Shown here: positions 22,893 to 29,412 of the stretch, piece after piece
Position numbering within the stretch: position 1 is the first letter of the stretch
Layout: each line of letters opens with the position of its first letter
Source: an uncultured Eubacteriales bacterium
Lineage (GTDB): Bacteria > Bacillota > Clostridia > Oscillospirales > Oscillospiraceae
DNA length: 29,412 bases
Assembly (NCBI GenBank): GCA_900540545.1
Contig: UQGJ01000029.1
Span: 1-29,412, forward strand
Direction of reading: 5' to 3'
Translations under genes and position numbers: made by a program
The notes under the pieces: generated by a model
Seen by the model: only the letters and a program-made list of their open reading frames with translations
Databases searched by the model: none
Told to the model about the DNA's origin: nothing

Positions 22893-23657
22893 TCAGAGCA
22901 GGTAACGGATGCGCTGCCCATAGTCCCGGAAATATCGCTGGTTATATGTGTCTCCGCCGGGGAGATTGATGCTCCGCCAGAGTTCCGGCTTCGCGCCCAT
23001 CTCGATCAGCTCCTCGACGGCGGAAATCATGAGCATGTCGATGGTGAATACATTGCACAGGGTGGACGTGGGACCGGCCTGCTGCTCCGCGCCCTCGATA
23101 TGGATCACCGCGTCGCCATAGGGCATTTTGTTGTCCAAAAAGATGTCGCACACCTCGAACAGGTTCTGCCCGCTAGGGTGCCTGGCCGGGTGGTCCGGAG
23201 GGATGCGCCTGCCGAATTCGGTGGAGCAGATGCCCACCACAGTGGCGCCCAGTTCCCGGGCCTGAAGGGCCAGCTCGACAGACAAAAAGTTGATGCCGTA
23301 AGCGTTGACCACCACCAGTACGTCGCCCCGGCCAATGCCGTATTCTTCCAGCAGACCTTTGGCGTAAGCTCCGGAGCGCTGGAGAAAGCGGGTTTTGGTG
23401 GTGCCGTGCAGCAGGTTTGTGGCGTCGATCATCGGACTCAACTGCACAGGCATACCGGCCCGGCACATGCACTCCTCAGTGGCCATATTGGAGTGGCCGC
23501 CCGGCCCCACCAAATAAATCAAGTGGTCCTGGGCGAGCCGTTGGGCGATGGCTTTTCCGGCGGACTGAAAGGCCAGGTCGTTGGCGGGGCTGGTCACGAT
23601 GTCGGAGTAGATACCGGTGATCGTGCGGTAGTATTCCTGCATGGAGCCTCTCATCAT
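22893..23657 (-). CDS. SIS-domain sugar isomerase-like protein, first of a tandem pair
   Basis: 254 residues. Shared with its sister: VGPGGHSNMATEE at about 50-62, VVVNAYGIN, RHPSGQNLFEVCDIFLDN and the C-terminal NLPGGDTYNQ. It binds, by family, a phosphosugar at the SIS site. GAGGTGA lies seven bases before the first ATG of an ATGATG pair ending at 23657. It follows dctM by 36 bases, so the operon couples import to sugar handling. Reaction unknown; a role in making or opening a phosphorylated amino sugar is inference. Confidence 0.85.
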   Translation of the reverse strand: MMRGSMQEYYRTITGIYSDIVTSPANDLAFQSAGKAIAQRLAQDHLIYLVGPGGHSNMATEECMCRAGMPVQLSPMIDATNLLHGTTKTRFLQRSGAYAKGLLEEYGIGRGDVLVVVNAYGINFLSVELALQARELGATVVGICSTEFGRRIPPDHPARHPSGQNLFEVCDIFLDNKMPYGDAVIHIEGAEQQAGPTSTLCNVFTIDMLMISAVEELIEMGAKPELWRSINLPGGDTYNQRYFRDYGQRIRYLL

Positions 23658-23693
23658 ATCATTTCACCTCGTTTGATGTTTCAATCAGAATGA

Positions 23694-24992
23694 TTACATG
23701 GTGTGCAGCAATTTGGGCAGCCAGAGCGACAGCTCCGGGATGAAGGTCACAAGCACAAGGGCCACCAGCATCGTGATATAAAATGGCAGCATTTTTTTGG
23801 TGAGCCGCTCGATGGAGATGCCGGATATGCCGCTGCCTACATAGAGGACGCCGCCCACGGGAGGGGTCAGCAGCCCGATGCCGCAGGTGAAAATCATCAC
23901 GACGCCGAAGTGTACCGGATCCACGCCCACCTGCACCAGCACGGGCAGCAGAATGGGCGTAACGATCAGCAGGATGGAACCCATACTCATGAACATGCCC
24001 AAAAACAGCAGCAGGATGCCGGAGAGTAGCAGCAAGAGGTATTTGTTGGCGGTGAGCGCCAGCAGGGCGGCGGCCACCAGTTTGGGGATGCCCAGATATG
24101 CGATGACCCATCCAAAAGAATTGGATACCGCAATGAGTATCATGACCGAGGCCAGAGTCTTTACCGTTTTCGAGGCGATGGTGTACACCTGCCTGATGCG
24201 GACGGTGCGGAGGATGAACAGTACCAGGACCAGCGCGTAGGCCACGGCGAAGGATGATGCCTCGGTGGCTGTCATGATCCCGCCTGTAACGCCGCCCACC
24301 ACGATAATGACCGTCAGCATGGGCAGGAAGGCCGTCACAAAGGATTTCGCCAACCGCTTTAGGGAGAATTTGCCGCTGATGGGGATATTGTGCTTCCGCG
24401 CGTAGAGGAAGGAGAAGATGCACATGGTGACGCACAGTACCGCGCCCGGCAGGATCCCGGCGATCAGCAGGGCGCCGATGGATACACTGCCCGCGGCACA
24501 GGCGTAGATGACCATATTATGGCTGGGCGGGACAAGCATGCCCTGGATGGATGTGGACATGGTGAGCGACCAGGAAAATTCGTCGTCATAGCCGCCCTTG
24601 TGCATGAGGTCGCACTCGATGGGGCCCAGGGAGGCCACATCGGCGATGGCTGAGCCGGAGACGCCGCCGAACAGGAAGGAGGCGACACAGTTGACCATGG
24701 CCAGCCCGCCGCGCATCCAGCCCACCACCGCCTCCGCCAGCTCCATGATTTTATCCGTCACCTTTCCGGCGGACATCAAATCGCCCATCAGAACGAAAAA
24801 GGGCACCGCGAGAAAGGTAAAAGAGTTTGTCCCGGCGACCATGCCCTGATAGACCACAGTGATGGGGATTTTAAGATAGAACAGGGTAAGCAGCGTGGAA
24901 ATGCCCATGGCATATGCGATTTCCAGGCGGAGCGCCATGAGGACCAGGAAACTTGTGATCAAAATCACCGCGGCGACTGTGTTTACCGACAT
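23694..24992 (-). CDS. dctM: TRAP transporter large membrane subunit
   Basis: 432 residues, normal DctM size. TRAP transporters use a Na+ or H+ gradient and a binding protein to import organic acids such as sialic acid and uronates. Family segments seen: AVPFFVLMGDLMSAGKVTDKIMELAEAVVGWMRGGLAMVN, FGGVSGSAIADVASLG, SIQGMLVPPSHNMVIYA, TATEASSFAVAYA and GIGLLTPPVGGVLYVG. Eleven or so hydrophobic helices. The ATG ending at 24992 has AGGAGGGG upstream and overlaps dctQ by ten bases. Confidence 0.94.
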   Translation of the reverse strand: MSVNTVAAVILITSFLVLMALRLEIAYAMGISTLLTLFYLKIPITVVYQGMVAGTNSFTFLAVPFFVLMGDLMSAGKVTDKIMELAEAVVGWMRGGLAMVNCVASFLFGGVSGSAIADVASLGPIECDLMHKGGYDDEFSWSLTMSTSIQGMLVPPSHNMVIYACAAGSVSIGALLIAGILPGAVLCVTMCIFSFLYARKHNIPISGKFSLKRLAKSFVTAFLPMLTVIIVVGGVTGGIMTATEASSFAVAYALVLVLFILRTVRIRQVYTIASKTVKTLASVMILIAVSNSFGWVIAYLGIPKLVAAALLALTANKYLLLLLSGILLLFLGMFMSMGSILLIVTPILLPVLVQVGVDPVHFGVVMIFTCGIGLLTPPVGGVLYVGSGISGISIERLTKKMLPFYITMLVALVLVTFIPELSLWLPKLLHTM

Positions 24993-25495
24993 CCTGTCCC
25001 CTCCTTTATCCTGCGGACGATACAAAAGATACACATGTAGACGCTGCCTATGCCGCCCAAGATCAAGGGGAGGTACATGAGGCCCTTGGAGACATGCAAG
25101 CCGGACAGGCTGACCCCTTTGGTCAGATCGAAGAGGGCGGCGCCTTCCGTGATCATGAAGATGGAGAAGCCCCCGACCAGAAGATTGGACAGATATTGCA
25201 AGGCCGTGACCGCTTTCGGGGGCAGCAGGCGGTCGATCAACTCCATGCGCATATGGCTTTCGTCGTACAGGGCCAGCGTGACGCTGATCATCGCCATCCA
25301 CACAAGGGCTAAAAGACTCATCTGATCCGCCCACAGCGGTACGGAATTGAACACGTACCGGCCAACCACCATCACGATGACGGAACATAATTCCGTGCCC
25401 AGGCAGAGGACACAGATCAGGTTCAACGCCTTGTATACCCAAACCGTGATGCGGCAGTAGCATTCGTAGGCTGTGCGCTGATTTCCCTTGTCCAT
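24983..25495 (-). CDS. dctQ: TRAP transporter small membrane subunit
   Basis: 170 residues with four hydrophobic helices, as usual for DctQ. The motif GRYVFNSVPLWADQMSLLALVWMAMISVTLALYDESHMRM is characteristic. The ATG ending at 25495 was chosen (GGAGGAG upstream); a longer frame would add ten residues with no site. It pairs with dctM, which overlaps its end, and with dctP upstream across an 85-base gap containing a strong hairpin. Confidence 0.92.
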   Translation of the reverse strand: MDKGNQRTAYECYCRITVWVYKALNLICVLCLGTELCSVIVMVVGRYVFNSVPLWADQMSLLALVWMAMISVTLALYDESHMRMELIDRLLPPKAVTALQYLSNLLVGGFSIFMITEGAALFDLTKGVSLSGLHVSKGLMYLPLILGGIGSVYMCIFCIVRRIKEGTGCR

Positions 25496-25526
25496 AAGTG
25501 TTCTCCTCCGATCCGGCCGATTCATC

Positions 25527-25564
25527 GCGGACTGCCAGGGCCGGGTGCGGCCCTGGCAGTCCGC
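25527..25564 (-). other. Perfect 16-bp hairpin between dctP and dctQ
   Basis: GCGGACTGCCAGGGCC (25527-25542) pairs with its exact complement (25549-25564) around a 6-base loop, with no T-run. It starts 16 bases after the dctP stop. It probably stabilises dctP mRNA or partly stops transcription so that binding protein exceeds membrane subunits. Confidence 0.8.
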
Positions 25565-25580
25565 AGCGATTTAGAGCGCA

Positions 25581-26654
25581 TCATCCGCCGAGCTTGGCAA
25601 TGGCGTCAAGGACATCCGCACAGGACGAGCCGTAGGTCTGGTAGACCGGGGCCATAGCCGCGTTCCACGCCTCCTTGTCTGTCAGCTCGATGACCTCCAC
25701 ACCTTCCGCTTCCAGCAAGTCGATATAATGCTGCTGCTCGCTGACGAGGCTGTCGTAGTTCGTGGACGATGCCTCCTCCCAGGCATCCATGACGATGTTG
25801 TGTTCATCCTCGCTCATGGTGTTCCAGATGGATTCGGAAAAGACGATGACCACCGGGGGCGCGCTGTGCTCGTCTAATGTCACGTACTTGCACACCTCGT
25901 AAAATTTTCCGGAGTAAATGCCGCTGAGCGGGTTCTCCGCGCCGTCCACAATGCCGGTCTGCAGGGCGGAGTAGAGCTCGCCGAAGGCGATGGGAGTGGG
26001 GCTGGCGCCCAGGGCCTTGGTCATATCGGTATCCACATCCAGCTGCTGGCAGCGGATTTTCAGACCGGACATGTCCTCCAGGCTGCGGATGGGCGTTTTG
26101 GAGAAAAAGCAGCGGGAGCCCGCGTCCCAAAAGCCGATGCCGATGCATTTGGCCCCGCTGGGCTGGACGGAAGCCAGCAGATCCCTGCCGATGTCGCCTT
26201 GGATCACATCGATGATATGCTGGGAGTCCTTAAAGACGTAGGGCAGACTCAGCGCGACGAAGCCGGACGCGCCGCTGCTGGCGACGTTTTGCGCGGAGGT
26301 CACAGCCATGTCCAAAACGCCGAGCTGGACGTTCTGATAGCTCTCGGAGACATCCCCCAGGGCGGAGGACGGATAGATCTCCACCGTGATGAGCCCATCG
26401 GAGGCCTGGCTGACGAGGTCGGCAAACTGGTACATCGCATCCACGATCGCAGTCCCTTCTGCGGACGTGGTGGCAAAGCGGATGGTTCTCTCGCTGACCT
26501 CAAGCCCCGGAGCCGCCGAGGGCTCCGCGCTTTCGGAGACAGCCGTGGGGGTGCTGGGTGCGGTCGGCTTTTCCTGGGAAGGTTCGGTGGAACATCCGGC
26601 GAACAGAGACAGGATCATGGTAAATAGTGCGACCTTTGACAATGTTCTTTTCAT
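25581..26654 (-). CDS. dctP: TRAP transporter substrate-binding lipoprotein
   Basis: 357 residues of the DctP family. The signal ends in a lipobox (ILSLFAGCSTE), with a Pro/Ser/Thr linker of about 25 residues. The mature domain shows SSALGDVSESYQNVQLGVLDMAVTSAQN, GMGFWDAGSRCFFS-like and LKIRCQQLD (the Arg of this type usually holds a substrate carboxylate), then SPTPIAFGELYSALQTGIVDGAENPL. Family knowledge therefore suggests an acidic ligand. GGAGGAAA precedes the ATG. First gene of the operon, with a LacI-type operator in its promoter. Confidence 0.92.
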   Translation of the reverse strand: MKRTLSKVALFTMILSLFAGCSTEPSQEKPTAPSTPTAVSESAEPSAAPGLEVSERTIRFATTSAEGTAIVDAMYQFADLVSQASDGLITVEIYPSSALGDVSESYQNVQLGVLDMAVTSAQNVASSGASGFVALSLPYVFKDSQHIIDVIQGDIGRDLLASVQPSGAKCIGIGFWDAGSRCFFSKTPIRSLEDMSGLKIRCQQLDVDTDMTKALGASPTPIAFGELYSALQTGIVDGAENPLSGIYSGKFYEVCKYVTLDEHSAPPVVIVFSESIWNTMSEDEHNIVMDAWEEASSTNYDSLVSEQQHYIDLLEAEGVEVIELTDKEAWNAAMAPVYQTYGSSCADVLDAIAKLGG

Positions 26655-26696
26655 GACTGTTTCCTCCTAAAATAATATTTGGTTCAGGTTATGTCC

Positions 26697-26725
26697 ATCG
26701 TATAGCAGAAATCGTTTTCTGTAAA
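26697..26725 (-). promoter_or_regulatory. Promoter of the TRAP/amino-sugar operon
   Basis: On the minus strand, TTTACA (26720-26725), a 17-base spacer and TACGAT (26697-26702). The LacI-type palindrome fills the spacer. No binding site was seen further upstream in the AT-rich gap up to 26874. Confidence 0.6.
26706..26721. promoter_or_regulatory. LacI-family operator
   Basis: CAGAAA and TTTCTG arms surround TCGT, giving a 16-bp palindrome with a central CG as LacI-family regulators favour. Its location between -35 and -10 indicates repression of the dctP operon by the divergent LacI gene. Confidence 0.65.
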
Positions 26726-26874
26726 TAAGAAACGGCCCCTCTATTGTGCACGAAAAATTCGACATAATCTCCATATAATAGACAAAAAATGAAATCTATC
26801 CTTCCAAATATTATGAAAAAAACGAAAGAGACATCCATAAACAGGAAAATAGGTAGAAAACTTTTTCTTTTTAC

Positions 26875-26903
26875 TTGACGGGGAAGCCGTTGTTTGATAC
26901 GGT
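26875..26903 (+). promoter_or_regulatory. Promoter of the LacI regulator gene
   Basis: TTGACG at 26875-26880, a 17-base spacer and TACGGT at 26898-26903. The -10 is weak. Confidence 0.5.
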
Positions 26904-26953
26904 TAGGAAAAGAATCGTCGCTGCTGGCAGCGCGGGGAAGAGGTGCGTGGGAG

Positions 26954-28009
26954 ATGGAGCGGAGAACGGATGTGGCCACTCTGCAGGACGTGGCGAAACG
27001 TGCAAACGTATCAGTGGCGACAGCCTCGCGGGTGTTGAGCAATTCTGACTATCCCGTCAGCCAGCGCCTGCGGAAGCAGGTCATGCGCGTGGCGGAAGAG
27101 CTGAATTATACCCCAAACCTGCTGGGGAAAATGCTCAAGCGCAACGCCCACCACGCGGTGGGCGTGATTGTACCCACGCTGCAAAATCCTTTTTTCAATC
27201 AGGTGATCCTGGGGGTGGAGGCGGCCGCAAGGAAGAAGAATTATGAGGTCATCATTTTCAGCTCCCACCGCAGTATCGAGCAGGAGCGCAACAATATCTC
27301 CAACCTGCTCCAGAACCGGGTGCTGGCGCTCATTATCATATCAATCGACAGTAACGGGGACGCATTGCAGAACTATATTGCCTGCGGCGGCAAGGTGGCG
27401 GTGCTGGAATCCGATTTCAAGCTGGAAGGCTCCATCGTGACGGAGACGGATTATATCCTGGCGGGCCACCTGGCGGCTGGATACCTGGCCGATAAAGGCC
27501 ACCGTAAAATTGCACTTCTGACGTCGCCCTTGACGAAGCGCTATCGCCGTCAGATCCTGGACGGGGTCAAGTTGGCCTTTTCGGAATTTCATATCCCGTT
27601 CTCCAGCGCCGACGTTTTCGTCGCGTATGCCGAGACGGAGCCGGATACCGGCCTGTACGAATTTGAACTGGGCCGGCAGCTGGTGGATGCTTTCTTGAAG
27701 TGCTGGAAGAAGTACACGGCGATTATTGCCATCAACGACATCACCGCGTTTGGCATCATTCAGGCGCTGACGCAGGCGGGCATCTCCGTGCCCGATGATA
27801 TCTCTGTCATTAGCTTCGATAATATCACCTATTCAGAGATGATTTCCCCGCCGCTCACCACGGTGGAGCTGCCTTCCAACAGCGTGGGTTTTGCGGCCTG
27901 TGAGATGCTGATTACGGCGCTGACTCCGGACATGAGCGAGCGGCCCGACATCCGATTCAGCTTTCCCTGCCGCCTGAAAGAGCGCCAATCGGTGAAGGCC
28001 GTGGAGTGA
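26954..28009 (+). CDS. LacI family transcriptional regulator
   Basis: 351 residues. The N-terminal helix-turn-helix ATLQDVAKRANVSVATASRVLSN (about residues 8-30) and the hinge region LNYTPNLLGKMLKR are typical. The periplasmic-binding-protein-like ligand domain follows (VGVIVPTLQNPFFNQVILGVE, and PDDISVISFDNITYSEMISPPLTTVELP). The ATG at 26954 was chosen with AGGTG eight bases upstream; an earlier in-frame start adds an unrelated leader. Divergent from the TRAP/amino-sugar operon, it is the probable local repressor, with a sugar or sugar phosphate as likely inducer. Confidence 0.93.
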   Translation: MERRTDVATLQDVAKRANVSVATASRVLSNSDYPVSQRLRKQVMRVAEELNYTPNLLGKMLKRNAHHAVGVIVPTLQNPFFNQVILGVEAAARKKNYEVIIFSSHRSIEQERNNISNLLQNRVLALIIISIDSNGDALQNYIACGGKVAVLESDFKLEGSIVTETDYILAGHLAAGYLADKGHRKIALLTSPLTKRYRRQILDGVKLAFSEFHIPFSSADVFVAYAETEPDTGLYEFELGRQLVDAFLKCWKKYTAIIAINDITAFGIIQALTQAGISVPDDISVISFDNITYSEMISPPLTTVELPSNSVGFAACEMLITALTPDMSERPDIRFSFPCRLKERQSVKAVE

Positions 28010-28015
28010 AATAAA

Positions 28016-28048
28016 AAGGCATTGTAGAGGTTTCCTCTACAATGCCTT
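28016..28048. terminator. Shared terminator between the lacI gene and metA
   Basis: AAGGCATTGTAGAGG pairs perfectly with CCTCTACAATGCCTT around TTT. The T-run is good on the minus strand (for metA) and weak on the plus strand. Confidence 0.8.
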
Positions 28049-28066
28049 ATATCTATAATAGTAGTA

Positions 28067-28981
28067 TTATATTTTTAATAAATCATACGGCGTCGTCTGA
28101 TACACGTAGTAATTCAGCCAGTTTGTGTACAGAAGCTGCCCGGCGCTCCGCCAGCGGACGATAGGGGGGCGGCTGGGGTCGTCGGCGGGGAAGTAGTTCT
28201 GGGGCACCCGGATGGGCAGGCCCTTGTCCCGGTCCCGGAAATACTCCCGGGCCAGGGTGTCCGGGTCGTACTCTGGGTGCCCGGTGATGAAGAACTGGCG
28301 GGAGTCCTCGCTCTTCACCGCGAAGACCCCGGCGTCGCCGGACACGGCCAGCAGCTCAAGGTCCGGGGTGGCCCGGATGTCGCTCTCCCACACCTCGGTG
28401 TACCGGGAGTGGGGGGCCTGGAACACGTCGTCGAAGCCCCGGAACAGGGGGGAGTTGGGCTTGAGGACCCGGTGGTCAAAGACCCCAAACAGCTTTTCCG
28501 GCAGGGAGCGCTTCTCGATGCCGAAGTGGTAGTGGAGCCCCGCCTGGGCGCCCCAGCAGATGTGGAGGGTGGAGTGGACGTGGGTCTTGGTCCACTCCAT
28601 GATCTCGCAGAGCTCATCCCAGTATTCCACCTGGGTGAAGTCCAGGTTCTCCACCGGCGCGCCGGTGATGATCATGCCGTCGTACTTTCGGCCCCGCACC
28701 TGGTCGAAGGTGGTGTAAAAGGACTCCAGGTGGTCGCTGTCTGTGTGCTGGGACTGGTAGCTGGAGGTCTGAAGCAGCTCCACGTGGATTTGCAGAGGGG
28801 TGTTGGACAGCTTCCGCAGGATTTGGGTCTCAGTGACGATTTTGGTGGGCATCAGGTTGAGGATGAGTACATTCAACGGGCGGATGTCCTGGTGAAGGGC
28901 CCGGTATTCCGTCATAACGAAGATGTTTTCCCCCTCCAGAGTGGCCCTGGCGGGGAGGGAGTCGGGGATTCGGATGGGCAT
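28067..28981 (-). CDS. metA: Homoserine O-acetyltransferase (MetA type)
   Basis: 304 residues. It activates homoserine at its hydroxyl for methionine synthesis. The catalytic Cys142 (HICWGAQAG), His235 and Glu237 (ITGHPEYD) sit at the canonical positions. Residue 111 is Glu (GAPVENLDF), where E. coli has Gly; published work on Bacillus MetA links Glu111 to acetyl-CoA rather than succinyl-CoA use, so acetyltransferase is the better name. The ATG ending at 28981 has AGGAGGTG six bases upstream; a GTG three codons earlier would overlap that site. The leader is only about 30 bases, too short for a SAM riboswitch. Confidence 0.93.
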   Translation of the reverse strand: MPIRIPDSLPARATLEGENIFVMTEYRALHQDIRPLNVLILNLMPTKIVTETQILRKLSNTPLQIHVELLQTSSYQSQHTDSDHLESFYTTFDQVRGRKYDGMIITGAPVENLDFTQVEYWDELCEIMEWTKTHVHSTLHICWGAQAGLHYHFGIEKRSLPEKLFGVFDHRVLKPNSPLFRGFDDVFQAPHSRYTEVWESDIRATPDLELLAVSGDAGVFAVKSEDSRQFFITGHPEYDPDTLAREYFRDRDKGLPIRVPQNYFPADDPSRPPIVRWRSAGQLLYTNWLNYYVYQTTPYDLLKI

Positions 28982-29019
28982 ATGCCGCACCTCCTGATGA
29001 AGTCTGGTTTTCTTTCCTT

Positions 29020-29048
29020 ATTATAATGTAAATGGCCATTCCCCGCAA
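29020..29048 (-). promoter_or_regulatory. Promoter of metA
   Basis: On the minus strand, TTGCGG (29043-29048), a 17-base spacer and a consensus TATAAT (29020-29025). Confidence 0.6.
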
Positions 29049-29057
29049 GCGGACATT

Positions 29058-29077
29058 TGGCGCACAGATGTGCGCCA
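29058..29077. promoter_or_regulatory. Perfect 9-bp inverted repeat upstream of metA
   Basis: TGGCGCACA and TGTGCGCCA flank GA. It lies just upstream of the metA -35, so it could bind an activator, or it could be a stem-loop between the divergent units. No T-run. Confidence 0.5.
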
Positions 29078-29131
29078 TGGAGAGATGAATGGCGGCATTT
29101 GAAAAAATCCCGAAGAAAATGAAAAAAGGTG

Positions 29132-29160
29132 TTGACAAAGAGGGACTGGTTTGGTATATT
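29132..29160 (+). promoter_or_regulatory. Tandem promoter 1 (probable rRNA operon)
   Basis: TTGACA at 29132-29137, a 17-base spacer and TATATT at 29155-29160. Confidence 0.8.
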
Positions 29161-29237
29161 AATCGAGCGCCTTACGAGAGGCACTCAAATGAAGCGGTGA
29201 GGAACGGAAGAAAATCCGGGAGCTGCGAAAAAAGTGC

Positions 29238-29266
29238 TTGACAAATAGAACGGCGTATGGTAACAT
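29238..29266 (+). promoter_or_regulatory. Tandem promoter 2 (probable rRNA operon)
   Basis: TTGACA at 29238-29243, a 17-base spacer and TAACAT at 29261-29266, 106 bases after the first. Confidence 0.8.
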
Positions 29267-29337
29267 ACAAAAGTTCGCGTCGCTCGCGGGCGGCCAAGTG
29301 AAGATTCAGATTTCTGAAAAGAAAAATGAAAAAACAC

Positions 29338-29367
29338 TTGACAAAGAGATGTACCATGTGGTACACT
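29338..29367 (+). promoter_or_regulatory. Tandem promoter 3 (probable rRNA operon)
   Basis: TTGACA at 29338-29343, an 18-base spacer and TACACT at 29362-29367, 100 bases after the second. The following CACCTTGTAAATTAAA (29397-29412) resembles the leader box that precedes 16S rRNA in Clostridia. Confidence 0.75.
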
Positions 29368-29412
29368 AAAAGTCCGCCGCAGATAGCTGTGGTGTGCACC
29401 TTGTAAATTAAA

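Noticed and set aside
28982..29019. SAM riboswitch or T-box in the metA leader
   Set aside because: Only about 30 bases separate the predicted start site from metA, too short for either, and no T-box sequence was seen.

Overview
The window is a chromosomal segment of a high-GC, spore-forming anaerobic Firmicute, most likely of the Oscillospiraceae (Flavonifractor / Lawsonibacter / Oscillibacter-like). The grounds are the sporulation gene spoVAC, Clostridia-type ribosome binding sites and sigma-A promoters, GC-rich codon use, typical Clostridia lipoproteins, and GC-rich palindromic intergenic repeats of the sort I associate with this family. The species call is inference. No phage, insertion sequence, CRISPR array or tRNA was seen.

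Left part (1-7140). Two related interspersed repeats (1-647 and 3466-3961) flank hemW, a small membrane-protein gene and an RluA-type pseudouridine synthase gene. A four-gene minus-strand operon follows (DUF6530-like, GIY-YIG-like, DUF2087, MATE efflux pump). It faces a lone spoVAC across a compact control region holding an AT-rich operator, a sigma-A promoter and a probable sigma-G promoter.

Centre-left (7139-13868). A seven-gene minus-strand operon combines a polar-amino-acid-type ABC importer (ATPase, binding protein, permease) with two tandem bicupins and two tandem TIM-barrel epimerase-like proteins. A divergent FadR-type GntR regulator with palindromic candidate operators sits at its head. 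This looks like an undescribed uptake-and-catabolism system. One TIM-barrel paralogue has lost three of the four usual metal ligands.

Centre (13869-19516). A promoter and terminator bracket about 365 nt with no credible protein, a good candidate for a structured non-coding RNA. Then come two overlapping lipoprotein genes (PstS-like without a transporter, and an unknown), a tocopherol-cyclase-family gene, and pyrG on the minus strand.

Right part (19517-29412). A second minus-strand catabolic operon (TRAP transporter dctP-dctQ-dctM, two tandem SIS-domain proteins, NagB-like deaminase, NagA, CBM9-like protein) is headed by a divergent LacI regulator. A LacI-type operator lies between its -35 and -10. 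It reads as an amino-sugar uptake route, but no sugar kinase is present. metA follows, with Glu111 predicting acetyl-CoA use. The window ends in three tandem, regularly spaced strong promoters that look like the start of an rRNA operon lying just outside.

In both transport operons a strong hairpin lies immediately after the binding-protein gene and before a membrane component, a usual way to raise binding-protein dosage.
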